Assembly (NCBI GenBank): GCA_013287025.1
Contig: JABDEN010000010.1
Span: 1-41,858 of the forward strand
DNA: 41,858 nucleotides
Source of the DNA: Gammaproteobacteria bacterium
GTDB lineage: Bacteria; Pseudomonadota; Gammaproteobacteria; DSM-16500
Reading direction: 5' to 3'
Of this stretch, positions 16,471 to 24,737 are shown piece by piece. The position numbers and the translations under genes were made by a program. Numbering within the stretch: position 1 is the first letter of the stretch; each line of letters begins with the position of its first letter. A model generated the notes under the pieces. The model searched no databases and was not told the origin of the DNA. It was given only the letters and a program-made list of their open reading frames with translations.

Positions 16471-17320
16471 ACCACTTTGAGAATTTTTCACACCATTTTC
16501 TTGCATCTTCTATCGCAGCAAATTTTTCTGATACAGGGAAAGTAGAATGATACTTTAATGTCTTAAATAAACTTTCAGAGTAAGGATTGTCATCGCTAAC
16601 AGACGGTCGGCTAAATGACGGCAATACTCCTAATTTTTCCAGCATTGCAAGCATGGTCAGCCCTTTCATCGGCGCACCATTATCCGAATGCAAAACAATT
16701 TGATTGCGGGCAACTTTCTCATCGCAACATGCTTGTTGAATTAAATACGAAGCATTTTCAGACGATTCTTTTTCATGGACATTCCAGCCGACAATTTTAC
16801 GACTGTAAATGTCCACGATGACATATAAATAAAAATATAAACCCTTTATTTGTGTTGGTAGAAAACTAATGTCCCAACTCCAAACTTGATTTGGTTTTTT
16901 TGCGATAAAGGGCTTTGGCTTGTTATGCTTTCTCGGTTGAGTATGACCACGATGCACTAATTGATTTTCAGCATGCAAAATGCGGTAAAATGAAGATTCC
17001 GAGGCAATATATTTTCCTTCATCTGCTAACATAGGAACAATTTTGCATGGCGGAGAATCTCGATATTTTTTTGAATTTGAAATTCTTAAAATCATTTCTC
17101 TTTCTTCTAACGTTAATTTATTTTTAGGTGTTTTTTTTGTTAGCTGGCGACGATCAATTTTATTTTTTTCTTTATCCCAGCGTTGCACCGTACGTAACGA
17201 CAAACCCAATATTTTGCATGCTTGGCTTTTTCTGCTACCCGCATGACAAGCTGATGAAATAAGCTCAATTGCAGTGAGTCGATCTGCTGAGGAAATTAAT
17301 CGTCCTCGTGTTCCCCCCAA
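16148..17320 (-). CDS. IS3-family transposase OrfB (DDE domain)
   Basis: The 390-residue catalytic part of an IS3 transposase: an N-terminal HTH_21-like region, then the rve core with Asp in QVWSWDISFLPT, Asp in VLHSDNGAPMKG and Glu in SDDNPYSESLFKTLKYH. It has no good ATG; the first codon in frame is TTG 17320. It overlaps orfA in the -1 frame, and a run of nine A followed by G (17332-17340 on the plus strand as C and nine T) lies in the overlap, so it is expected to be made as an OrfAB fusion by -1 frameshifting. The frame ends 26 bp before the IS terminus. Confidence 0.9.
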   Translation of the reverse strand: MGGTRGRLISSADRLTAIELISSACHAGSRKSQACKILGLSLRTVQRWDKEKNKIDRRQLTKKTPKNKLTLEEREMILRISNSKKYRDSPPCKIVPMLADEGKYIASESSFYRILHAENQLVHRGHTQPRKHNKPKPFIAKKPNQVWSWDISFLPTQIKGLYFYLYVIVDIYSRKIVGWNVHEKESSENASYLIQQACCDEKVARNQIVLHSDNGAPMKGLTMLAMLEKLGVLPSFSRPSVSDDNPYSESLFKTLKYHSTFPVSEKFAAIEDARKWCEKFSKWYNEQHLHSGLKFITPAQRHSGKDKMIMQNRHDVYQKAKRQHPERWSANSRNWSLPKFVALNPNKGKIKHQNKGTVTQSTKINVYPHEQDSTKNLAIVGKHLFSQGCH

Positions 17321-17796
17321 ATTGCAGATGCTTTTTTTTTCAAAACTAAAAGTGCTGTCGTTTCCGCTAAGACGCGATCCTTGCGATTAAGATCTTCTTT
17401 TAACCGCTTGTTTTCAAGACGTAATTTCTTAAGTTCATTCAATAATGCTTCAGATTTTTGTTCGTCAGATTCTTTCATGATGGCATCTTTCCACGCGTTA
17501 ATTTGAGCTGCATATAATCCTCGTTCTCTACAGTATACACCAATAGCATCTTCTTCTAATGATGCAGTTGCGAAAACATGTTGTAACCGCATGGTCCGAG
17601 ATATCGATTTATGCCTGGTATTTCCTTGATTTAATTGCTCAAATTGATATTCTTTCATCCATTTTTTTATGCTTGAAAAGCCTACATTATTTTCCTTCGC
17701 AATTGCTTCAATCATCGCTCCTTTTTTTCCTATCGCTTTTTTAATAATAGATTCTTTTACTGCATCTGATATACGTCTCATTTGTTCTCCAATCAC
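17296..17796 (-). CDS. IS3-family OrfA (helix-turn-helix)
   Basis: The 166-residue DNA-binding subunit: an N-terminal helix-turn-helix (KKGAMIEAIAKENNVGFSSI, then KKWMKEYQ), a second helical domain (AIGVYCRERGLYAAQINAWK), and a leucine-zipper-type coiled coil near the C-terminus (LLNELKKLRLENKRLKEDLN) that mediates oligomerisation in IS3 proteins. The ATG is 40 bp inside the right terminal repeat. Its last 25 bases overlap orfB, with the A9G slippery stretch just upstream of the overlap. Confidence 0.9.
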   Translation of the reverse strand: MIGEQMRRISDAVKESIIKKAIGKKGAMIEAIAKENNVGFSSIKKWMKEYQFEQLNQGNTRHKSISRTMRLQHVFATASLEEDAIGVYCRERGLYAAQINAWKDAIMKESDEQKSEALLNELKKLRLENKRLKEDLNRKDRVLAETTALLVLKKKASAIWGEHEDD

Positions 17797-17836
17797 CCCA
17801 CAATGGTTTTAATTAGAGGCGACAACTATCCTGACA

Positions 17837-18210
17837 CAGGGGGGACTAAGATGAAATTTGGGGGTTTTTCTATTCCAATACAAACTCAATAAATAAATGG
17901 CTGGCGACCACATTATTAAAAAGATTATGTAGTTTACTATATAGCCATCCAAATTAATCATACCCCCGTCAATCTCAATATAGTCGTATGATATGCAAAG
18001 TATGTGATTAAATAAGAATACATCTCTCGCACCCAAGAAAAAGCATAGCGTCATTATAATTAACGTCAAAGAGACAGCTTTCTTTTTTTCAACATCCATA
18101 TTTAATAAGTATCGAAATATTTTTTTCGAAAAATTAACCAGGTTTTTCAGCAAATTATCAAAATAGTAAGTTTCTAAATTTTTTTTCTCATGTGAATTTG
18201 AATCGTGCAT
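17837..18210 (-). pseudogene. Membrane protein gene, front part, interrupted by the IS3-family element
   Basis: From ATG 18210 (AGGACATAGG upstream) the protein reads MHDSNSHEKKNLETYY, a basic helix, then two membrane helices (AVSLTLIIMTLCFFLGARDV and GYIVNYIIFLIMWSPAIYLL) ending in YWNRKTPKFHLS. After that the frame enters the IS end. I do not recognise the family. A fragment with one more membrane helix lies on the same strand beyond the IS (15599-15765); whether they are one gene depends on frame, which cannot be proved without an uninterrupted relative. Confidence 0.5.
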
Positions 18211-18312
18211 CCTATGTCCTCTTTTTGTTTCGGATATATGATCTAATCTAAAGCCTTTATTGTGCCGCAACATGGGTAGTATCAGTAATGTGGTGCTAGT
18301 TTGTTTTGCAAT

Positions 18313-18825
18313 CTAGCTTAGAGATACCAGTCTTTCATTGCCTAAATAGTTTTGTTTTATCAGGGATTCTAATACTTCCTTCTCATCATTTGTTTTATTA
18401 GGATTTAAGCAGGAGCCAATTATAGAAATAACTGTTTGATATGCAAGTTTCGATATTTGGCCATTTTCATAATATTTTTTAATCTTGTTGCTCGTTACCG
18501 TTAGATGCATATGTCCATCCATCATCAATTGTATTAGGTTTTTAGAATAATTTTCAGCAATAGCTCCAACACAAAAACTTATTGCCTGGTCAAGTGCGCT
18601 TCTATCTTGCTTTAACGCCATTGCAGATATATGACCAGCAGGAGTAAATGTGCAGCCTAAATCAAGCAGATGTTTTTGTATCTCTTTTGCATAACTATCG
18701 CGGGGGTCGGCTTCTTTTGATTCATTAGTATTAGGAGCTTCTGGCGGTTTTTTTTCCATGTCAGAGAAGTACAGCAGTGCTATAACTCCAATGATTGATA
18801 TGCTTACAACAGCTAAAATGCTCAT
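18313..18825 (-). CDS. Membrane-anchored hypothetical protein, 170 aa
   Basis: One N-terminal membrane helix (MSILAVVSISIIGVIALLYF) is followed by a charged, Pro-rich linker (EKKPPEAPNTNESKEADP) and a mainly helical domain of about 120 residues, with three Cys and the segment HMHLTVTSNKIKKYYENGQI. No family was recognised. The domain could face the periplasm or the cytoplasm. It is followed by the interrupted membrane gene and preceded by another small membrane protein on the same strand, so this side of the cargo zone is rich in small membrane proteins. Confidence 0.55.
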   Translation of the reverse strand: MSILAVVSISIIGVIALLYFSDMEKKPPEAPNTNESKEADPRDSYAKEIQKHLLDLGCTFTPAGHISAMALKQDRSALDQAISFCVGAIAENYSKNLIQLMMDGHMHLTVTSNKIKKYYENGQISKLAYQTVISIIGSCLNPNKTNDEKEVLESLIKQNYLGNERLVSLS

Positions 18826-18877
18826 TTTTTTGTCCTCTAATTAAATTGTTTAAAAATGCCGGCTTCAATACTCTAAT

Positions 18878-19195
18878 TTAATTGGGTTTCACAAAATTGC
18901 GTGAAACCATCGCATAAACTCCAAATACAAGAATCGCGAAGATATCGAGCCCAACCCACAAGTTTTTTGAAAAATAAACTGGAATTACAGGGTTAAAAAG
19001 AACAGCGAGAGATATCAGCAATACAAGAAACAACGATAGGTCCTCTTTTCGTTTGTACTCGAGGAAAGCTAGATAACCAGCGCAGCCAGTGACGGTTATT
19101 TTTAAGAGGGTGTAATACCCATATGGCAAATGAAGAAACGATAATGAGAGCATAAGAATGGGAAGAGCCCAGGCTATATTGATTTGCTTTTTCAT
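18878..19195 (-). CDS. DUF6804-like small membrane protein
   Basis: 105 residues with four predicted membrane helices: IAWALPILMLSLSFLHLPYG, LLKITVTGCAGYLAFLEYK, SLFLVLLISLAVLFNPVIPVY and LWVGLDIFAILVFGVYAMVS. The order, the P-Y-G-Y-Y-T-L-L-K block after helix 1 and the N-P-x-x-P-V before helix 4 fit the DUF6804 family, whose function is unknown. The ATG at 19195 begins MKKQINIAW. It lies upstream of, and on the same strand as, the membrane-anchored protein at 18313. Confidence 0.6.
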   Translation of the reverse strand: MKKQINIAWALPILMLSLSFLHLPYGYYTLLKITVTGCAGYLAFLEYKRKEDLSLFLVLLISLAVLFNPVIPVYFSKNLWVGLDIFAILVFGVYAMVSRNFVKPN

Positions 19196-19401
19196 GTGCC
19201 GATTTAACTCCGTCTTAATTTAATCTAACTTTTTGATTGCGCTCCTTGGTTGGGTGTTTAATCCATATTCGCCATCATAATGAAATAAAATAATTCAATA
19301 CTATGGAAGGTGTCTATATTAAGCGCATCCTCTGCCATTTGCAAGAAAAATAGCATCTCTCGGGCGTGGCTCTAAATGGCTCTATGCGGTGTACTTTTCA
19401 G

Positions 19402-19675
19402 ATGGAAAAAAAGCATCCCAATCTTGTTAAAATAGGTAAAAAAATCCGAGAACTACGCAAAAAACGTGGTTATTCCCAAGAGGATTTTTGCGGCTGTTGC
19501 CCAATTAGGAAGGAGTTATGCTGGCCGTGTTGAGCGAGGGGAGCAAAATATTTCCATGCAAAGTTTGATTCAGATCGCACTTACTTTAAAAGTTGAGGTC
19601 GGCGAGTTATTTCCGCCCTTGCGTGAACTTAAAGTTCCTTACCGTAAAAGATTGGAATACAAAGGTAGACGTTAG
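19402..19675 (+). pseudogene. XRE-family transcriptional regulator, frameshifted in a T5 run
   Basis: From ATG 19402 the protein reads MEKKHPNLVKIGKKIRELRK, then KRGYSQEDF, the start of a Cro/C1-type helix-turn-helix, and then goes out of frame. Dropping one T from the T5 at 19485-19489 restores AAVAQLGRSYAGRVERGEQN and the rest of the domain to GELFPPLRELKVPY, ending at 19675. So one inserted base breaks a DNA-binding protein of about 90 residues. A base-calling error is as likely as a real mutation. It precedes the cyclase-like gene on the same strand and would be its natural regulator. Confidence 0.7.
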
Positions 19676-19729
19676 TGTCCTGTGCTTTTAATATAGCTGC
19701 CTGTTACTATTTCTGAATTTAAGATTAAT

Positions 19730-20623
19730 ATGAATTTCGAAGATTATATAAAAAAAATAACGGCTCTTAAACCAGCAAAAGAGGTATTCGTAGCATATCT
19801 TGATATCCTTGGCTTTTCCGATTTCGTTAAAGGGAGAAGCCATGATGATTTGATTGCCATGTATCAATCATTTGTTCGAACCAATATTGATTATTCACTT
19901 GCTGAAGCTGCGGAGCGAATTCTAGAAAATTCATCTTGGTTAAAAGAGATGGAAGAAACAGGGAATTTGGCTCCACAATTCGATAATGTAACCTTAAATT
20001 GTATAACTGCATCTGATTCCATTATTTTATCTACTTCTGGGAATGAATTTAAGGATTTTATGAGGTTGGTTGTTACTGTGCGGAACTTTATGGCTACATC
20101 ACTTTTGTCTGGATTTCCTCTTAGGGGGGCTATTACTCAAGGTATGTTGACTTTAGATTGGGATTCACCTTCATCTGGAGTGAGTATTGTTCATCATCAA
20201 ATGCTTGGCTTACCTTTAGTAGAAGCTAGTAATCTTGAAAAACAACAGAATTGGTCGGGCTGTGTAATACATCAAAATGTTATTAATAAAATAGGACCCA
20301 AAATAATCCGCCTCGAACCGTCGATGATTGCAATGTATGATGTTCCTGTAAAAAATAAAAATAATGAACCTATTTATAAGTCTATGCCTGTAGTCAATTG
20401 GGTTTTTATTATTGAGAAGTCTGAAATAGATGAGGAAAAAATTAGATTAGCATTTTCTGCTCATGGCAAGGAAGTAACTGCCAGTGTTGAGACAAAAATA
20501 AATAACACAATAAAATTTTATAAAAAAATGAGTAGTCATCCTGTGTACCAAAATAAGATGAGTCATGAGGATTGGTGGAGTTTTATGGAAAAAGAACTTA
20601 AGGCAAAGTTTATGAATGAATAA
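19730..20623 (+). CDS. Class III nucleotidyl-cyclase-like protein, island cargo
   Basis: 297 residues, soluble, no signal peptide. In order it shows the elements of a class III nucleotidyl-cyclase homology domain: AYLDILGFSDFV (about residue 22, with the first metal-type Asp), SDSIILST (about residue 102, second Asp), FPLRGAITQGML (about residue 135, matching the R-x-G-I-x-x-G strand) and MLGLPLVEASNLEKQQ (about residue 165, matching the G-x-x-V-N-x-A-x-R-L-E helix). The C-terminal 90 residues are helical and of unknown role. Cyclases of this fold make cyclic nucleotide signals; some island-borne ones act in the Pycsar antiphage system. Product, activity and partner are unknown here, and no effector gene is adjacent in the same operon. 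The preceding gene is an XRE regulator remnant; downstream is an IS66 remnant. Confidence 0.6.
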   Translation: MNFEDYIKKITALKPAKEVFVAYLDILGFSDFVKGRSHDDLIAMYQSFVRTNIDYSLAEAAERILENSSWLKEMEETGNLAPQFDNVTLNCITASDSIILSTSGNEFKDFMRLVVTVRNFMATSLLSGFPLRGAITQGMLTLDWDSPSSGVSIVHHQMLGLPLVEASNLEKQQNWSGCVIHQNVINKIGPKIIRLEPSMIAMYDVPVKNKNNEPIYKSMPVVNWVFIIEKSEIDEEKIRLAFSAHGKEVTASVETKINNTIKFYKKMSSHPVYQNKMSHEDWWSFMEKELKAKFMNE

Positions 20624-20858
20624 TTGCTATCTTATACTAAAAGAGACGTGTTTTTTTGATAAGTAACAATTTTGGGCTAAGGTTTTCATGGTTGGCTATT
20701 TCAGCGATATATTTATGTAGTTTGTCGAAGTTACCAGTTAAAGGCAGTGGAATTCTTCGCATGCATGTCTTTCGTCATTGGATAAAATAGTGCTTTGCAT
20801 GAAAGACGCCGGAGTAATAATTGTAAGCGCTCGAGCATTCACAGGATAAATTAAAGTT

Positions 20859-21020
20859 TTATAAATTGCGGAAGTAATTTTGATAATCTTCTTCTGATTC
20901 ACAGAAGCGAAAACTCCGCAGCATGGCGAAAAAATATCGATAAGGTTCAATATGATTTGCTTTGCATGTTTCAATCAAAGAATAAAAAAGCGCGCCCTGA
21001 CTCTTGCGCTCAAAAGAACG
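20859..21020 (-). pseudogene. IS66-family transposase (TnpC) C-terminal remnant
   Basis: Reading the minus strand from about 21020 gives SFERKSQGALFYSLIETCKA, then NHIEPYRYF, a Leu/Phe-rich stretch and ESEEDYQNYFRNL before a stop at 20859-20861. This follows the well-conserved tail of IS66 TnpC (S-A-L-F-Y-S-L-I-E-T-A-K-A-N, then P-Y-x-Y-L, then E-D-Y-x-x-L-L-P-W). Nothing upstream of it on that strand belongs to the element, so only a scrap remains. It fills most of the 500-bp gap between the cyclase-like gene and the protease gene; the rest of the gap shows no convincing gene. Confidence 0.65.
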
Positions 21021-21126
21021 ACATGTGTTTGGGAATTATTTGGATTCTGAATTAAAGTTTGTCCGTTTATTTTTTCTTTATTTATTAAGTGAGAATGTAA
21101 ATCTATAAAGAATAATTAGAAATCAC

Positions 21127-21933
21127 TTACTTTTTATAGAATAACTCTACTGTCTCTTTTATGCTGTCTACGGTTTCTACCAAAGCTAATCCAGAATTTT
21201 CTTCAAATGTTATCCTGGGTCTTTGGGTTTGTTGACTAATAGCTACATCGATAAAAGGTACGTAACTTTTGACAATGCCAATTAATGATGCTTTGTTGTA
21301 GGGTGTCGTGCCTTCAATTGATACCACTCCAGGGCAAGTTACAACTGGACCGCCACTATTTCCGGGGAAAATGTTTGCATCGATTAGGAAGTGATTTGCG
21401 CGATTAATAAGTAAGTCTCTTATTCGTGCAATTGAACCAGGTCTTGATATTGCAAAGCTATGGGTGTTTTGTGGAAAGAGGATTCCCATGGGAAATCCAA
21501 GTATAAATAGAGGGTTTCCTTCTGATAGTTTATTTTGTTGTATGTCAGACACAAGCATGACATGTTCATCTAACTGGAAGAAGTTATATTGCACAGCGTC
21601 TACGTGAAGTGTTTGAGGGTTAATATTGAAAGCGGCAACATCGACATCATCAGATGCATGTCCAATCCATATGGGTCTATTGTTTTCTTCTAGTTCAACG
21701 GGATAGTCTTTTACTTGATTGCCTTCTATTGTGTTAAATCGCAGATATATTGTTTTGTTTTTTCCTAAAACATGTTTATTTGTAATTAAAAAGCAATGAT
21801 AGGTTTTGTTGTCATTGTTGTCTGTAATTGGGCGGCCAACAATAAACCCTGTTCCAATCCACGCTAGTTCATTATTATTTTTAATGCCAATTGAAACAAC
21901 GCAATCTAAAAAAAATGGGGGAATTAGGGCCAT
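21127..21933 (-). CDS. Trypsin-like serine protease (S1 fold), island cargo
   Basis: About 268 residues with the chymotrypsin-fold catalytic triad in order: His in LITNKHVLG, Asp in DDVDVAAFNI and Ser in NIFPGNSGGPVV. There is no obvious signal peptide and no PDZ domain, unlike DegP/HtrA proteases, so it probably works in the cytoplasm. I chose ATG 21933 (AAGG nine bases upstream); a TTG three codons earlier is in frame. Single-domain trypsin-like proteases of this kind occur in defence islands, often as the proteolytic effector of antiphage systems, but no sensor gene is fused or next to it here. It is the last gene before the tRNA-Phe border and points inward. Confidence 0.8.
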   Translation of the reverse strand: MALIPPFFLDCVVSIGIKNNNELAWIGTGFIVGRPITDNNDNKTYHCFLITNKHVLGKNKTIYLRFNTIEGNQVKDYPVELEENNRPIWIGHASDDVDVAAFNINPQTLHVDAVQYNFFQLDEHVMLVSDIQQNKLSEGNPLFILGFPMGILFPQNTHSFAISRPGSIARIRDLLINRANHFLIDANIFPGNSGGPVVTCPGVVSIEGTTPYNKASLIGIVKSYVPFIDVAISQQTQRPRITFEENSGLALVETVDSIKETVELFYKK

Positions 21934-21960
21934 AACATACAATCCTTGTTGTGTGCGGGG

Positions 21961-21982
21961 GGTTACAAACCGGTTACATTTT
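21961..21982. repeat. Two phased 11-bp GGTTACA repeats (candidate integrase arm sites, right)
   Basis: GGTTACAAACC at 21961 and GGTTACATTTT at 21972, spaced 11 bp and in the same orientation as the three copies beside attL. Found 45 bp inside attR. Confidence 0.55.
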
Positions 21983-22026
21983 TTAAATCAGATTTAACGA
22001 AGTTTTTTAAGTATTTGATTTTACTA

Positions 22027-22099
<73 letters not shown>

Positions 22100-22266
22100 C
22101 TAGGATGCGCTATTAAACCGAGAGAGAGTCTATGAGTCAAGAAAAATTTTGAAATTTCTTGATATGGTGAAATTTAAGCCAATAGTTGCATAAGTATCGT
22201 TGTTTTCATTCGTAATAAAAATTATAGTGTTTCATCTCATCTATTCGGAATGTTAAAAAGGAATTT

Positions 22267-24345
22267 ATGCCAATTATTTTTAATCGCAAAAAAATACTAG
22301 AACCTAACAAAATTACACTTTATACCACCAAACAAATTGATAGTCACAGTGACATTAAACTAAATCCAGATTTCGAAAACACGAAACTTGCGGCCAATCA
22401 AAATAATCTCGAGGCAGTTTATCGATTAGCAAATATGTACTATACAGGTTGTCCCATCAAACGTAATCTGAATGAAGCCGCACGTTTATTTCGAGTTGCA
22501 GCGGAATTGGGAATGACCGATGCGGAAGAAGTTTTAATGGGGATGGTGAATAACATTTATGATAGCTCTCACTTTCCTATTCTTTATCATGCAGCAGCGA
22601 ATCCTTTTTCAATAATACGAAATAATTCGATAATCAGACAATTTAATCGCTGGGTGAGACATTATCCAAAACAATTTATTTTTATGTTGCAAGAAAATCC
22701 GGATGATTCATATTTAAGAATTCGCAATTTACTCACGCCAGATTTAAGAAATAAAATGGATGATATATACGAAGATTTTGTGATGCGTGTATTTTTACAA
22801 TTGGAAGGCGTATTTGATTGTTCCATATCGAAAGTGATGCTCGAATATTTATTTGATGAATATACATTTCAAAAATTAGAAAATAACTTAAATCCTTTAG
22901 TCGTATTAGCGGAAGATTTGCCTTTGCCGATACATGATGGCGTAGCAAAGGGAGATGCTTCGATCGTTCGATATTTAAATCAGGCCGCGATGGATGGAAA
23001 CGTGGATGCACAAGTGCAGCTCGGCGATTATTTTACGAACCTGCCCATTCAAAAACGCGATTTGAAAGAAGCTTTTTATTGGTATCGCAAAAGTGCATTG
23101 GCAGGATATGAGCTTGCACAAATGAAATTAGCCAATTGCTATGAAGAAAATAAGGGCGTAAAAAATGGATTAAAAGAATCGATTTATTGGTACCGCGTTG
23201 CTGCAGAACAAAATAATCCTTTTGCAAGAGAAAAATTATTACAGTTATATCACGATAAAAATTTATCGGTTATTTCCCCTGCACTGATTTTCCACGCAGC
23301 GCTTTTGTTTCAAGGCGCCGAAATGTTAAATGATTTTGTAGATTTATTTCGTACTAAACCGATGGAAATCATGCTTTTACTTCAGGAAAGTAAAGAAGGA
23401 TCCTACCGCCAAATAAAAGATCTATTTAATACGCAAGATCAGGGGTTGCTTGATAAAATATTATTGATGTTTGTCGTTCAAATATCCATGATGATGGGCA
23501 TGAAATTGGAAAATAATTCATTAAAATTGGTTTTTTCATTTTTATATCCGCCTTCAATGACAGATATTATTTTTAAAAATATAAAACCTATTTTTTATAA
23601 ATCATTACACACGTCGGAAGATCTTTACCAGTTAAGTTTGCAGTCTAAGGATTTCATGGTTCAGCTTCGTTTAATGTATCTTTCCGCAGTAGAAGGAGAT
23701 GTGCGAGCACAAGCACTCTTGGGAAAATTTTATTTACGCGGCGTTATGGTAGATCGTGAGGCTGGAATTTATTGGTTGAAACGCGCAATTTTGCAAGGGA
23801 ATAAAGAAGCAAGCGCGCAGCTTGATGATCTTATTTATGAGATGACGCCTCAAAACAAAAGAGTTTGTACCTTTGAATACATGGTACACAAACAAAATAT
23901 AGAAGAAAAAAAGGAATCCATACATCTACACGAAAAGAGTAATGAAGAAATTGCGGCGTGGTGCCGTTTAGGATTGGAAGAAAATTATGGTTCCGCGTTA
24001 CTGCAACTTAAAACATTATACGAAAATAATAAAAATGATGTTGGCGTTGTTTATCATGCGGCGCTTGCCATTAAACGAGAAGACATGGTAGCAGATCTTA
24101 ATAGACTTGCTACGACTTACCCAGAAAAAATAGTCGAATTATTACGGAAGAATCCAAACGATATTTTACGAATGAAAGATTTCTTAGCGCCAGGAATAGC
24201 TGGTTCTATTCAACATAAGTTGTACCAGTCTCTCACACCTAAAAAGGATAATTTATTAAATCGATTTTTTAATCGTATTTTTCCAAAGCGAAGTCAATAT
24301 GAGATAGAAATGACAAAAATGAAGTCTGAGATGAAAAGATTGTAA
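22267..24345 (+). CDS. Sel1-like repeat protein
   Basis: 692 residues without a signal peptide. Sel1-type helical repeats are clear at three sites: residues 45-90 (AVYRLANMYYTGCPI, then NLNEAARLFRVAAELG), residues 240-320 (DAQVQLGDYF, DLKEAFYWYRKSALAG, KESIYWYRVAAEQN) and residues 490-520 (RAQALLGKFYLRGVM, then GIYWLKRAILQG). Between them lie longer helical segments with no assignable family. Such superhelical scaffolds bind other proteins; in Legionella several (LpnE, EnhC) help entry and growth in host cells, and a similar role is a reasonable inference. It starts 167 bp past tRNA-Phe, with AAAAAGGAA before the ATG, and is native chromosome rather than island. Confidence 0.8.
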   Translation: MPIIFNRKKILEPNKITLYTTKQIDSHSDIKLNPDFENTKLAANQNNLEAVYRLANMYYTGCPIKRNLNEAARLFRVAAELGMTDAEEVLMGMVNNIYDSSHFPILYHAAANPFSIIRNNSIIRQFNRWVRHYPKQFIFMLQENPDDSYLRIRNLLTPDLRNKMDDIYEDFVMRVFLQLEGVFDCSISKVMLEYLFDEYTFQKLENNLNPLVVLAEDLPLPIHDGVAKGDASIVRYLNQAAMDGNVDAQVQLGDYFTNLPIQKRDLKEAFYWYRKSALAGYELAQMKLANCYEENKGVKNGLKESIYWYRVAAEQNNPFAREKLLQLYHDKNLSVISPALIFHAALLFQGAEMLNDFVDLFRTKPMEIMLLLQESKEGSYRQIKDLFNTQDQGLLDKILLMFVVQISMMMGMKLENNSLKLVFSFLYPPSMTDIIFKNIKPIFYKSLHTSEDLYQLSLQSKDFMVQLRLMYLSAVEGDVRAQALLGKFYLRGVMVDREAGIYWLKRAILQGNKEASAQLDDLIYEMTPQNKRVCTFEYMVHKQNIEEKKESIHLHEKSNEEIAAWCRLGLEENYGSALLQLKTLYENNKNDVGVVYHAALAIKREDMVADLNRLATTYPEKIVELLRKNPNDILRMKDFLAPGIAGSIQHKLYQSLTPKKDNLLNRFFNRIFPKRSQYEIEMTKMKSEMKRL

Positions 24346-24369
24346 GTACAGCTCATCGTCATCAACTAT

Positions 24370-24416
24370 GTCATGCCAGCATGCTTAAAGGTGGCATCAA
24401 AGCATGCTGGCATGAC
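24370..24416. repeat. 47-bp palindromic intergenic repeat, copy 1
   Basis: Arms GTCATGCCAGCATGCT (24370-24385) and AGCATGCTGGCATGAC (24401-24416) are perfect inverse copies around the loop TAAAGGTGGCATCAA. A near-identical copy lies at 26064-26114. It is a REP-like dispersed element, and its hairpin could terminate transcription from both sides: Sel1 gene on one, yggX on the other. Confidence 0.85.
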
Positions 24417-24470
24417 AGGTAATATATTGTCAATTGCGTCGCTTACGCTCCTCCCAAAGACAAGTTTTCA

Positions 24471-24737
24471 CTACTCCGGCGTATAATCCGGCGGCGTTTC
24501 ACTTCCATCCCCAAAAAAATATTTTTCCATTTCTTTTTTTAAAAATTCACGCGCATTAGGATCAATCATGCTTAAGCGATATTCATTAATCAACATCGTT
24601 TGATGTTGAATCCACATATTCCATGCATCTTTTGAAATATGTTCATAAATTTTTTGACCCAATTCTCCGGGATAAGGGGGGCGATCGAGGCCTTCCAATT
24701 CTTTTTTTAACTTTACACAATGTATGAGTCGGGTCAT
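24471..24737 (-). CDS. yggX: YggX, Fe(2+)-trafficking/oxidative protection protein
   Basis: 88 residues, the usual length of the family. It begins [20 protein letters not shown] with the conserved Cys at position 7, followed by [19 protein letters not shown] and the family's [11 protein letters not shown] segment, and ends in a YFFGDGS tail. YggX protects Fe-S clusters and limits iron-driven oxidative damage. Its ATG overlaps the mutY stop (ATGA), as in many gammaproteobacteria where the two are one operon, which fits since MutY carries a 4Fe-4S cluster. Confidence 0.96.
   Translation of the reverse strand: MTRLIHCVKLKKELEGLDRPPYPGELGQKIYEHISKDAWNMWIQHQTMLINEYRLSMIDPNAREFLKKEMEKYFFGDGSETPPDYTPE

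Larger units (their letters stand above)
16122..17836 (-). mobile_element. IS3-family insertion sequence
   Basis: A 1.7-kb element with overlapping orfA and orfB on the minus strand. Terminal inverted repeats: TGTCAACACAGTTGTCGCC at the left end (16122, repeated at 15766), and TGTCAGGATAGTTGTCGCC reading inward on the minus strand from 17836; 16 of 19 bases match. No clean 3-bp target duplication is seen, in line with the rearrangement at its left end. It appears to interrupt a small membrane-protein gene. Confidence 0.85.

Noticed and set aside
19730..20623. Calling a complete Pycsar system
   Set aside because: Only the cyclase-like half is supported; no effector with a cyclic-nucleotide-binding domain is seen next to it.
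20738..20974. Minus-strand open frame of 78 residues
   Set aside because: It overlaps the IS66 remnant in another frame, has no ribosome-binding site and no recognisable domain.
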